This document shows positions 24,480-32,152 of a stretch of DNA of 39,831 nt, in pieces. Numbering within the stretch: position 1 is the first letter of the stretch; each line of letters opens with the position of its first letter. This DNA comes from Actinomycetota bacterium (lineage in GTDB: Bacteria > Actinomycetota > Thermoleophilia > RBG-16-64-13): the NCBI GenBank assembly GCA_012729575.1, contig JAAYCW010000176.1, forward strand, positions 1 through 39,831. The letters are read 5' to 3'. Under the pieces are notes generated by a model that saw only the letters and a program-made list of their open reading frames with translations, did not search any database and was not told the DNA's origin. The position numbers were made by a program, and so were the translations under genes.

Positions 24480-26159
24480 ATGCATTCGAGTACCGGCGCG
24501 TCCCAGAATCTGCGCCTTGGCGACATCCTGGTGGAGCAGGGGGTCATCTCCAAGGAGCAATTGGGCGAGAGTCTTCAGTATCAGCGGGAGACCGGAGCCA
24601 GACTGGGTGAAGCTTTGACAGACCTGGGATATGTCGCCCCGTCCAAGCTGCAGCAGATCCTCTCCTGGCAGAGCCTGTACGGCTTGGTGGCGCTCACCGA
24701 GATCGTTCCCAATCCCAGCGTCTCGGGAGTGCTGACCGAGGCGTTCTGCCGGGCGCGGCGTGTCCTGCCGCTTGATCTCCAGCGAGATGGCGCCTTGGTC
24801 CTTGCCATGGTCGATCCGGCCGATATCGTCACTATCGACGACGTGCGGCTGATCACAGGGTTGGAGGTCGCTCCGGTAACGGCTACGCAGACCGCTTTGA
24901 ATGAGGCCTTCGCGGTCGCCTTCTCCCAACGGGGTAGATTGGAGAGCGCGCCCGCCGACGAGGATTTGCATACGGAGCCGGAAGTGCGGCGCATGGCCGA
25001 ATACAGTGAAGTGGTCTCTCTGGTGGAGGAGATCATCTCGGCAGCTATACGTCAGAACGCGTCCGACATACACTTCGAACCCCAAGCTGAAGGCACGACG
25101 GTGCGTGTGCGCGTGGATGGGGTGTTACATCATCTGACGGACGTGCGTAAGGAATTGAAAGAAGGGGTGGTTTCTCGCATCAAGATCCTGGGTGACATGA
25201 ACATCGCCGAGAGGCGGCTACCCCAGGACGGTCGGGCGACCTTCCGGTCGAAAGACCACGACGTCGATCTGCGCATCGCCAGCATTCCGACGGTGTTCGG
25301 CGAAAATGTGACCATCCGTCTGCTCGACACACAGGCGGCCAACATCACCCTTGAAGATCTAGGCATGAGCGCGGGGGAGCTGGAGGAGTTCCGCAGAGCC
25401 CTGCGCAGGCCCTGGGGGGAGATCCTGGTAACGGGACCGACGGGCTCCGGCAAGTCGACCACCCTGTACGCGGGGTTGGAGGAACTGAGCCACCCCGGCA
25501 TCAAGGTCTACACGGTGGAGGACCCCGTGGAACGCCAGATGCCCGGCATCATGCAGTCTCAGATCCGCTCGAATATCGGCCTCACCTTCGCCAGCGTACT
25601 GCGGGCGTTGGTGCGGAGCGATCCGGACGTCATCATGATCGGAGAGATAAGGGACTACGAGACGGCTCTGGTTGCCACGGAGGCCTCGTTGACCGGCCAC
25701 CTGGTGCTCTCCACGCTTCACACCAATGACGCCGCTTCCGCCATCACGCGTTTGATGGAGATGGGCGTTCCCTCCTACTTGATAGCCTCCGCCTTGGAAT
25801 GCGTGGTTGCTCAGAGGCTGGCCCGCCGATTGTGTCCTCACTGCCTGAAGACCGTCCGCCTGAAGCCGAGCAAGATGACGGAGGCGGAACGCAACTTCTT
25901 CGGCCCTCGTGCAGTGGAGATTGCAGAAGCTACAGGATGCAGGTTCTGTTTCAATACCGGGTACCTGGGGCGGGTGGGTCTCTTTGAGGTGCTGCCTGTG
26001 TCCCGGGAGGTCCGGAGGCTCATCCTCGATCAAGCGTCGGCCGACGAACTGCGAGACGCGGCAAAGCAGGCTGGGACGCTGTCGTTACGCGAGGACGGGC
26101 TCCGCAAAGTGCTCGCCAAGATGACCACCGTGGCCGAAGTGGAGCGAGTGACCGCCTGA
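24480..26159 (+). CDS. Type IV pilus / type II secretion assembly ATPase (PilB/GspE-like)
   Basis: A 559-residue hexameric secretion ATPase. An N-terminal MshEN-like domain (LRLGDILVEQGVISKEQL...) is followed by the core ATPase: Walker A GPTGSGKST, the Asp box, Walker B VIMIGEIRDYETA and the His box LSTLHTNDAASAI. A C-terminal zinc motif has CPHC and CRFC pairs, as in PilB/GspE. It powers pilin polymerisation at the inner membrane. The start is taken at ATG 24480, with GAGGA five to seven bases upstream; the ORF track uses GTG 24450. No other pilus or secretion genes are in the window; both neighbours are unrelated, so the gene is isolated or at the edge of its set. Confidence 0.9.
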   Translation: MHSSTGASQNLRLGDILVEQGVISKEQLGESLQYQRETGARLGEALTDLGYVAPSKLQQILSWQSLYGLVALTEIVPNPSVSGVLTEAFCRARRVLPLDLQRDGALVLAMVDPADIVTIDDVRLITGLEVAPVTATQTALNEAFAVAFSQRGRLESAPADEDLHTEPEVRRMAEYSEVVSLVEEIISAAIRQNASDIHFEPQAEGTTVRVRVDGVLHHLTDVRKELKEGVVSRIKILGDMNIAERRLPQDGRATFRSKDHDVDLRIASIPTVFGENVTIRLLDTQAANITLEDLGMSAGELEEFRRALRRPWGEILVTGPTGSGKSTTLYAGLEELSHPGIKVYTVEDPVERQMPGIMQSQIRSNIGLTFASVLRALVRSDPDVIMIGEIRDYETALVATEASLTGHLVLSTLHTNDAASAITRLMEMGVPSYLIASALECVVAQRLARRLCPHCLKTVRLKPSKMTEAERNFFGPRAVEIAEATGCRFCFNTGYLGRVGLFEVLPVSREVRRLILDQASADELRDAAKQAGTLSLREDGLRKVLAKMTTVAEVERVTA

Positions 26160-26360
26160 TCGGCCGGATCGCCCCGGGGTATTCATCCTTTTTGGGGCGC
26201 TTCGCGGGTCCTCATCGCCTGTTCTGGACTGACACTCCTGCGCATCGCGGCGTGCTGATGATCGACCGTCCGGCGCAGGCTTAGGAGCGACCCGTGCGGG
26301 GTATGCAAGCGGCAGATGAGTGGCAAAGGCGCTCGAGCATCACACGGGAGGTCTGGAGTA

Positions 26361-26882
26361 ATGGCGTACGACATATCAATCATCCGTCCGGAGATGCGCG
26401 CCGAGGCGGTCAAACGTCGGGGTGATGGCTGGAGTCCAGAGCGCAGAGCGGCGGTGAAGAAGGGTCTTCATACCTTACACACCCTGGAGATCATGGCCAC
26501 TAACATCTACAAGTGCCAGATCACCTCTAAGGCTTCCGATCTCAACACGCAGCTAACCGCGGCCATGTGCAACGAGATGACTCACATGCAGGACTTCCAG
26601 ACCAAGCTGTACGAACACGGTTTCAAACCCAGCAAGCTGCGGTGGGCGTACTGGATGGTCGGCTACGTTTTCGGGCTTGGCTCGCGGATGCTCGGTACCC
26701 GGCAGATGTTGAAGACAGGTGTGTGGACGGAGACCAAGGCGGTCCACCATTATTCGCAACTGTTGGAAGACATTGAGTGGGACGACGACACCCGGGCCCT
26801 CATCGAGAAGAACCAGGCAGACGAGCATGGTCACATCCAGCGCTGGGATCGCCTGCTCGAGCACCCCGAAGAGCTGAGCTGA
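26361..26882 (+). CDS. COQ7/ferritin-like diiron protein
   Basis: A 173-residue four-helix-bundle protein. The ligand pattern is complete for a COQ7/rubrerythrin-type diiron site: Glu43, Glu72-x-x-His75 (NEMTHMQ), Glu124 and Glu155-x-x-His158 (DEHGHIQ). A hydrophobic stretch at residues 95-112 (WAYWMVGYVFGLG) may dip into the membrane, as in demethoxyubiquinone hydroxylase. The ATG at 26361 has GGAG four bases upstream; the ORF from 26316 adds an unsupported extension. It could be a quinone hydroxylase or an oxidative-stress/ferroxidase protein; the neighbours, an assembly ATPase and a radical SAM gene, do not help. The 201 bp before it hold no gene I can see. Confidence 0.75.
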   Translation: MAYDISIIRPEMRAEAVKRRGDGWSPERRAAVKKGLHTLHTLEIMATNIYKCQITSKASDLNTQLTAAMCNEMTHMQDFQTKLYEHGFKPSKLRWAYWMVGYVFGLGSRMLGTRQMLKTGVWTETKAVHHYSQLLEDIEWDDDTRALIEKNQADEHGHIQRWDRLLEHPEELS

Positions 26883-26947
26883 ACGGGCTTGGTCCGGCGG
26901 GGCGAACCCGGCCGGTGAGCGTCCGCTGCGGACTCTCGCTCCGGCTC

Positions 26948-26975
26948 TTGCGTGGTGGTATGGTGAGAATATGCT
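26948..26975 (+). promoter_or_regulatory. Candidate promoter of the radical SAM/hydro-lyase gene set
   Basis: TTGCGT (26948-26953), 16 bases, TATGCT (26970-26975). The predicted transcript would start about 40 bases before the ATG at 27024. It is the best promoter-like pair in the 141-bp gap. Confidence 0.4.
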
Positions 26976-27023
26976 ACTGGGGCACTGCAGGCAGACGGTC
27001 TTTGGGTCACCGGACGGACGGTC

Positions 27024-28466
27024 ATGAGGGTACTCCTCGTACAACCCCGGCAGCGAAGACGTGCCGGTTTCAAGGCGGGGTTCCGCTCCATGGCTGTGGT
27101 GGAGCCCCTTGGCCTTGAGATGGTGGCGGCCGCCCTGCAGGACGAGCACGAGGTCGCGCTGATAGATCTCCTGCCGGGCGTTGATCTGGATAGGACCGTC
27201 GAACGGTTCTCTCCAGACGTCTGTGGCATAAGCTGCTCCTTCACGGTCGATGTCGACCGTTCACTGGAGATCGCGGCCGCGGTCAAGACTCTGAAGCCCA
27301 AGGCATTCGTCCTTGTGGGGGGGCACCACGCCTCACTCAACCCCACCGATTTCGCCGTGCCCTCGGTTGACGCCGTGGTGGTGGGTGAGGGTGAGGTGAC
27401 TACGCCCGCACTGGTACGAGGGTTGAGTCGCGGCGACGATCTTACTTCGGTCCCCGGACTGGTGCTTGCCACATCTGCCGGCCAGAGGGCCACGGGTCCA
27501 CGCCCCCTGGTAGCCGATCTGGATACGCTGCCCCTTGCCGCACGATCCTTGACTCGCGGGCTGCGGAAGAAGTATCACCTGGGCGTGCGGGGTCCTCTGG
27601 TCAGTCTGGAGACCTCGCGCGGGTGTCCGTATCGCTGCACTTTCTGCAGTGTGTGGCGGTTCCACCAGGGGAAGGTCCGTCTCAAGAGCCCGGAACGGGT
27701 GGTGGACGAGCTCGAAACGGTCGGGGGGAGGAACGTGTTCATCACCGACGATAACTTCCTGGCGAGTGTCCCTAGGGCGGATAAGATCGCCGATCTGTTG
27801 ATGGAGAGGGGCATCAGAAAACGGTTCATCTTCCAGGCTCGGACCGACTCTATCGCTCGTCACCCAGAGACGGTCGCCAAGCTGAGGGAGGCCGGGTTCG
27901 CCACCGTGTTCCTGGGCCTGGAGAAGATCGATGCCGAGGGCATGGCGAGCATCCACAAGTCCAATACCGTCGAAAGCAATGAGACGGCTCTGGCGGTGCT
28001 GAAGAAGGTGGGGGTGAATATCTTCGGCACGTTGATTGTCGACCCGGACTACGATGAAGGAGACTTCGGACGGCTCAGGGAGTACGTGCGCCGTCACGCC
28101 ATACCGAATGCCTGGTTCACCGTCCTCACCCCGCTTCCGGGTACGGCTCTCTTCGACGAGGTGAGGGAATTGCTGACTACGCGGGATTGGGAGATGTTCG
28201 ACCTGGCGCATGCGGTCTTGCCTACGAAGCTTGGATTGGAGCGCTTCTACCGGGAGTACGCACGGCTCTACACGGACGTCTATTCGCCTAAGGTGTTGGC
28301 GAGACGCACGTGGAATGCAGTGTTCAACCGGCAGGGCCGGAGCATCGGCAACCTGCCCGGCCCGGCTCTCATATGGAAGAGTCTGGAATCTTTGCGCTGC
28401 ATGACCGATCCACGGGAGTACCTGCTGGGGCACGCAAATGGGTCGAGCGTCTCGGGTGATCTTTGA
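27024..28466 (+). CDS. B12-binding-domain radical SAM protein
   Basis: A 480-residue radical SAM enzyme with an N-terminal cobalamin-binding-like Rossmann domain (VLLVQPRQ...VEPLGLEMVAAAL...DVCGISCSF, VLVGGHHASLNP, residues 1-130). The iron-sulfur motif CPYRCTFC (CxxxCxxC, about 203-210) follows, then a TIM barrel with FITDDNF. The C-terminal 100 residues are basic and helical, as in lipid- or pigment-modifying members such as the Hpn and Bch families. These enzymes usually methylate or rearrange unreactive carbons. No DxHxxG cobalamin motif was seen, as in many class B enzymes. It opens a run of six same-strand genes; the desulforedoxin-like gene starts 43 bp after it. The substrate is unknown. 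Confidence 0.85.
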   Translation: MRVLLVQPRQRRRAGFKAGFRSMAVVEPLGLEMVAAALQDEHEVALIDLLPGVDLDRTVERFSPDVCGISCSFTVDVDRSLEIAAAVKTLKPKAFVLVGGHHASLNPTDFAVPSVDAVVVGEGEVTTPALVRGLSRGDDLTSVPGLVLATSAGQRATGPRPLVADLDTLPLAARSLTRGLRKKYHLGVRGPLVSLETSRGCPYRCTFCSVWRFHQGKVRLKSPERVVDELETVGGRNVFITDDNFLASVPRADKIADLLMERGIRKRFIFQARTDSIARHPETVAKLREAGFATVFLGLEKIDAEGMASIHKSNTVESNETALAVLKKVGVNIFGTLIVDPDYDEGDFGRLREYVRRHAIPNAWFTVLTPLPGTALFDEVRELLTTRDWEMFDLAHAVLPTKLGLERFYREYARLYTDVYSPKVLARRTWNAVFNRQGRSIGNLPGPALIWKSLESLRCMTDPREYLLGHANGSSVSGDL

Positions 28467-28509
28467 GGGAGATTCCGGGGTGCCGTCCTCGGAAGCGGAA
28501 GGAGGGATC

Positions 28510-28683
28510 ATGGCGCGTTGCGATGAGATGCGTGAGGGCGAGGTGTACTACTGCGAACACTGCGGTTTGGAGATCGAGGTCCTTGAAGAGTGCGTCCACG
28601 AAGAGGGGGAGGAGGCAGAGGAGGTTTGCCGCATAGAAGGCTTCGTCTGTTGCGGTGAGCCGTTGACGCTTCGGGAGGACTAG
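28510..28683 (+). CDS. Small desulforedoxin-like iron/zinc protein
   Basis: A 57-residue acidic protein. EVYYCEHCGLEIEVLEE and FVCCGEPL match the desulforedoxin / N-terminal desulfoferrodoxin pattern, with Cys15-x2-Cys18 and adjacent Cys47-Cys48 able to form a rubredoxin-like Fe(SCys)4 centre. The spacer between the pairs is longer than in classical desulforedoxin and contains two more cysteines (28, 40). The ATG at 28510 has GGAGGG four to five bases upstream; the ORF from 28438 is the same frame with an extra N-terminus lying mostly in the radical SAM gene. The gap to the next gene is two bases, so translation is coupled. It might serve as an electron carrier for the neighbouring radical SAM enzyme, or simply bind zinc. 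Confidence 0.7.
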   Translation: MARCDEMREGEVYYCEHCGLEIEVLEECVHEEGEEAEEVCRIEGFVCCGEPLTLRED

Positions 28684-28685
28684 AG

Positions 28686-29804
28686 TTGGCGAGATACACC
28701 GTCGGGTGGCTGCCTGGGGACGGGATCGGGCCGGAGGTGCTGGCGGCCGCGCGCGTGGTGTTGGATCGCCTCGGGTTCGACGCCGAGTACCGTGAGGCCG
28801 ACATCGGCTGGGAATGCTGGCGGCGGGAGGGGGATGCGTTTCCCCAAAGGACCATCGAGTTATTGAAGACCGTCGATGCGGCTCTCTTCGGGGCGATCAC
28901 CTCGAAGCCCTTGGGCGCGGCTGAGGCTGAGCTCAGTCCGTCACTGCAGGGGAAGGGTCTCACCTATCGGTCCCCGATCGTGCGGATGCGGCAGTCTTTC
29001 GATCTCTTCGTTTGCCTGAGACCCTGCAGGGCCTATCCGGCCAATCCACTCAACTACAGAGAGGGCATCGACCTGGTCATTTTTCGGGAGAACACGGAAG
29101 ACCTGTACGCGGGCGTGGAATTCCGGCCGGTACCGGAAGAGCTCGCCGGCGTGCTTGATAGGCTCTCGGAGAATTTCGCACCCTTCAGTGCCCTGGCGGA
29201 AGATGAATACGCGGTCTCCTGCAAATTGAACACCCGGGCGGGGTCGGAGCGTATCGCCCGGGAAGCCTTTAATTTCTCCAGGAAGCGCGGACGCAGGAAG
29301 GTCACAGTGGTGCACAAAGCCAACGTGGTGCGTGCCACGGATGGCATGTTCTTGGAGAGTGCTCGGCGGGTGGCCGAGGACTACCCGGATGTGATGATTG
29401 ACGACGCCAATATCGACGCGGTCTGCATGTGGCTGCTCAAGGATCCCTTCAACTATGACGTGCTCTTGGCTCCGAATCTGTACGGGGACATAGTCTCCGA
29501 TCTGTGCGCTCAGATGGTCGGCGGCTTGGGGTTTGGATGTTCGGGCAACATCGGCAGGGAGCTGGCCGTGTTCGAGCCCACCCACGGGTCGGCTCCGAAG
29601 TACTCCGGAATGAACAAGGTTAACCCCATAGCGGCCATCCTCGCGGCCAAGATGATGCTCGAGTGGCTGGGCGAGGTAGAGAAGGCCACTCGCTTGGAGG
29701 AGGCGGTGGCGGCGGTCATCGCCGAGGGCACCGTGCGCACTTATGACATGGGCGGAACAAGCACAACCGGCGAGATGGCGGAGGCGATCGCGAGCATACT
29801 GTGA
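28686..29804 (+). CDS. Isocitrate/isopropylmalate dehydrogenase family protein
   Basis: A 372-residue decarboxylating beta-hydroxyacid dehydrogenase. Seen: PGDGIGPEV at the start, FRENTEDLYAGVEF, VVHKANVVRATDGMF, DDANIDAVCM and the metal-binding LLAPNLYGDIVSDL. HGSAPKYSGMNKVNP has Lys-Tyr, as in NADP-dependent E. coli isocitrate dehydrogenase. The substrate helix reads TYRSPIVRMRQ: the serine and arginine contacts are kept, but the asparagine (Asn115 of E. coli Icd) appears as isoleucine, so the substrate may carry a non-carboxylate or hydrophobic side group. It starts with TTG (GGGAGG six bases upstream) two bases after the desulforedoxin-like stop. Lyase and LeuCD-type genes follow. Likely NADP-linked oxidative decarboxylation of a malate- or isocitrate-like acid; exact substrate open. 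Confidence 0.82.
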   Translation: MARYTVGWLPGDGIGPEVLAAARVVLDRLGFDAEYREADIGWECWRREGDAFPQRTIELLKTVDAALFGAITSKPLGAAEAELSPSLQGKGLTYRSPIVRMRQSFDLFVCLRPCRAYPANPLNYREGIDLVIFRENTEDLYAGVEFRPVPEELAGVLDRLSENFAPFSALAEDEYAVSCKLNTRAGSERIAREAFNFSRKRGRRKVTVVHKANVVRATDGMFLESARRVAEDYPDVMIDDANIDAVCMWLLKDPFNYDVLLAPNLYGDIVSDLCAQMVGGLGFGCSGNIGRELAVFEPTHGSAPKYSGMNKVNPIAAILAAKMMLEWLGEVEKATRLEEAVAAVIAEGTVRTYDMGGTSTTGEMAEAIASIL

Positions 29805-29847
29805 GTCGCGGCTGAACCATTCGGAGGGCCTGGGAGGAGGAGGGGCT

Positions 29848-30780
29848 GTGAAGAAGACGACGGTTCTGCGTAAGGCCATCATGGAGCGGAGGGCGGTCAC
29901 CTTGCCGGGGGCGCACGACGCCTTCAGTGCCAGAGTGATCGAGCGGTGCGGGTTCGAGGGCGTCCAGGTGTCCGGATACGGGGTGGCGGGATCACTGCTG
30001 GCCAGGCCCGACGTGGGTTTGGTGCAGATGAAGGACGTCCTTGACGTCACCTGGAATATCGTGCAGGCGGTGGATATCCCTGTGATGGCCGACGTGGACA
30101 CCGGCGGGGGGAACGCCGTCAACGCGGCCTGGGTCATCGAAAGGCTAATCGCCCTGGGCGCAGCCGGCATGAACATCGAGGATCAAGTCTTTCCCAAGCG
30201 TTGTGGGCATATGGCGGGTAAAGAGGTCATCGACGCCGAGGAGATGGCCGGCAAGGTGAGGGCGTGCGCTGCGGTGCGAGACCGGCTCGACCCGGACTTC
30301 ATCATCAACGCCCGCACCGATGCTTTCGCCGGCTTGGGACTCGACGAGGCCGTGCGGCGCTGCAATCTATACTTGGAGGCCGGGGCCGACCTGGTCTTCG
30401 TCGACGGTATCAGGACTCGGGCGGATATCGAGCGGGCGGTCGGGGAGGTCAGAGGGCCGCTCTCGGTCAACCTGATGGATGGCATCAGTGGCATGAAGAC
30501 CGAGCTCATACCCATCACCGATCTGGCGGCCATGGGCGTGGGCCGCGTGTCCATCCCGGTAGCGTCGATCATGGTGATGCACAGAGCGCTGACGGATTTC
30601 TTCACAGCCCTTAGGGAATCTCCGACGGGCACGCTTCCCGGTCAGACTCAGTGGGTGACCTCCTTCGAAGAGTACACGGACTTCGTCGGTCTCAAGGATT
30701 ACAGGGCTCTGGAGGACGAGTATCTACCCAAGCAGCGCCTGCAGAGCAAGTACGGCGATGTTGAGAAGATAGTCGGATAG
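29848..30780 (+). CDS. Isocitrate lyase/PEP mutase superfamily C-C lyase (methylisocitrate/dimethylmalate lyase-like)
   Basis: A 310-residue TIM-barrel lyase. The signature NIEDQVFPKRCGH (residues 109-121, catalytic Cys119) and FIINARTDAF identify the methylisocitrate lyase / 2,3-dimethylmalate lyase branch, which cleaves 2-methyl-branched hydroxy acids to pyruvate plus succinate or propionate. The metal loop reads DVDTGGGN, with glycine where an aromatic residue is usual (DADTGFG in PrpB). The loop after strand 7 (NLMDGISGMKTE) differs from NITEFG of PrpB. GTG 29848 is chosen because GGAGGAGGAGGGG lies directly upstream; the longer ORF from 29743 lies in the previous gene. It sits between the dehydrogenase and the LeuC-type gene, resembling the dimethylmaleate hydratase plus dimethylmalate lyase pair of nicotinate fermentation. 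The true substrate is inferred only. Confidence 0.8.
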   Translation: MKKTTVLRKAIMERRAVTLPGAHDAFSARVIERCGFEGVQVSGYGVAGSLLARPDVGLVQMKDVLDVTWNIVQAVDIPVMADVDTGGGNAVNAAWVIERLIALGAAGMNIEDQVFPKRCGHMAGKEVIDAEEMAGKVRACAAVRDRLDPDFIINARTDAFAGLGLDEAVRRCNLYLEAGADLVFVDGIRTRADIERAVGEVRGPLSVNLMDGISGMKTELIPITDLAAMGVGRVSIPVASIMVMHRALTDFFTALRESPTGTLPGQTQWVTSFEEYTDFVGLKDYRALEDEYLPKQRLQSKYGDVEKIVG

Positions 30781-30800
30781 GATGGGAACGTAAACCAGTT

Positions 30801-30844
30801 GGGGTGCCATCCACGTGGAACACCCCGGCATCGCAGGCGCCTGC
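30801..30844. promoter_or_regulatory. Two adjacent inverted repeats just before the LeuC-type gene
   Basis: GGGGTG (30801-30806) pairs with CACCCC (30821-30826) around a perfect CCACGTGG palindrome. A second perfect 12-base palindrome, GCAGGCGCCTGC (30833-30844), ends exactly at the AAGGAGGG ribosome-binding site. They fill the only sizeable gap (78 bp) inside the lyase/hydro-lyase gene run, so an operator or RNA hairpin acting on the downstream genes is possible. Confidence 0.45.
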
Positions 30845-30858
30845 AAGGAGGGTCGGCC

Positions 30859-32151
30859 GTGGGGATGACCGTCGCTGAGAAGATCCTGGCCCGGGCGGCC
30901 GGACTGCCGCTCGTAGCAGCCGGGGATGTGGTGGAGCCAAGGGTGGATCTAGCCATGTCTCACGAGAACGCGGCGTTGGTGATGAACCAGTTCGCCCAGA
31001 TCTTCGAGGGAACGGGCAGGGGAGCCCGCGTGTGGGATGCGGAGAAGATAGCCATCATCTTCGATCACCGGGTGCCGGCCGAGACCTCGAAGACGGCTAC
31101 CAACCAGAAGAGGATCAGAGAGTTCGTGGCCGCTCAGGGAATCAGCAAGTTCCACGACGTCCGCTCCGACGAAGGAGGTATCTGCCACCAGATCCTGCCC
31201 GAGTACGGGTACGTGCACCCCGGCATGGTGGTGGTCGGCACCGACAGCCATACGTCCAGCCACGGGGCCCTAGGTGCGATGGCCATCGGGGTGGGTGCGA
31301 CCGACATGGCCGCCGTCTGGGCTTTGGGGCGTCTGGTGAACGTCGAAGTGCCGGCCACCATCAAGGTGGTGGCAGACGGGGAGTTCAGACCGGCCGTAGG
31401 ACCCAAGGATCTCATCCTCTATCTCATCGGGATGCTGTCCGCCGAAGGGGCGAACTTCCGGGTGATCGAATTCCACGGGCGGGCGATCAGGCACATGACC
31501 ATCTCGGGGCGGCTGGTCCTGTGCAACATGTCGGTCGAAGCGGGGGCGACCTGTGGCATAGTGCCGGCCGACGAGACGACCATCGACTACCTGCGAGAAG
31601 AAGCGGGGGTGTCCGACATCCTAACGCCCGTGCTGCCCGATGCGGACGCGGTCTACGAAGAGACCATAGAGATAGACGTGGCCCATGTGGAACCCCAAGT
31701 GGCTAAGCCGCACACCGTGGACAACGTGGCTCCGGTGACCGAGGTGGAGGGGGTCAAGGTCGACCAGATAGTCGTCGGTTCCTGCACGAACGGCCGTCTT
31801 GAGGACCTGGAGGCCGCTGCCGGCGTACTCCGGGACAGAAAGGTGGCTAAAGGTACGCGCATGTTGGTCTTTCCTGCGTCGTGGCGCATCTACAGGGAGG
31901 CCCTCCGGAGGGGGTATCTGGCCGATCTGATCGAGGCGGGGGCGGTGATAATGAACCCCGGCTGTGGGTGCTGTCTGGGCGTCCATCAGGGCGCTCTCGG
32001 GGATGGGGAGGTGGCACTCGCGACGACCAACCGCAACTTCAGAGGCCGGATGGGCAATCCGAATGCATCCGTCTACCTGGCTTCGCCGGTGACCGCCGCG
32101 GTGAGTGCTCTCCACGGCGTGATCACCGACCCAAGGAAAGGAGGGAGTTGA
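30859..32151 (+). CDS. LeuC-type hydro-lyase large subunit (isopropylmalate/homoaconitate/dimethylmaleate hydratase family)
   Basis: A 430-residue aconitase-superfamily large subunit that should hold a [4Fe-4S] cluster. Cysteine motifs GSCTNGR and NPGCGCCLGVHQG give the three ligands; VGTDSHTSSHGALGAM and TTNRNFRGRMG are family signatures. The size and split architecture match the archaeal-type LeuC/HacA/DmdA group rather than full-length aconitase. GTG 30859 has AAGGAGGG six bases upstream; the ATG at 30865 is a possible alternative. The small subunit gene follows after one base. No leucine genes (leuA, leuB of classical type) adjoin, and a lyase and a dehydrogenase precede it, so it may interconvert citrate-like or methyl-malate isomers in that pathway. 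Substrate unproven. Confidence 0.85.
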   Translation: MGMTVAEKILARAAGLPLVAAGDVVEPRVDLAMSHENAALVMNQFAQIFEGTGRGARVWDAEKIAIIFDHRVPAETSKTATNQKRIREFVAAQGISKFHDVRSDEGGICHQILPEYGYVHPGMVVVGTDSHTSSHGALGAMAIGVGATDMAAVWALGRLVNVEVPATIKVVADGEFRPAVGPKDLILYLIGMLSAEGANFRVIEFHGRAIRHMTISGRLVLCNMSVEAGATCGIVPADETTIDYLREEAGVSDILTPVLPDADAVYEETIEIDVAHVEPQVAKPHTVDNVAPVTEVEGVKVDQIVVGSCTNGRLEDLEAAAGVLRDRKVAKGTRMLVFPASWRIYREALRRGYLADLIEAGAVIMNPGCGCCLGVHQGALGDGEVALATTNRNFRGRMGNPNASVYLASPVTAAVSALHGVITDPRKGGS

Positions 32152-32152
32152 G

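Noticed and set aside
26163-26200. CGCCCC...TTTTTGGGGCG after the PilB-like gene as a terminator
   Set aside because: The stem is only six pairs with a loop of about 20 bases, and the T-run lies inside the loop.
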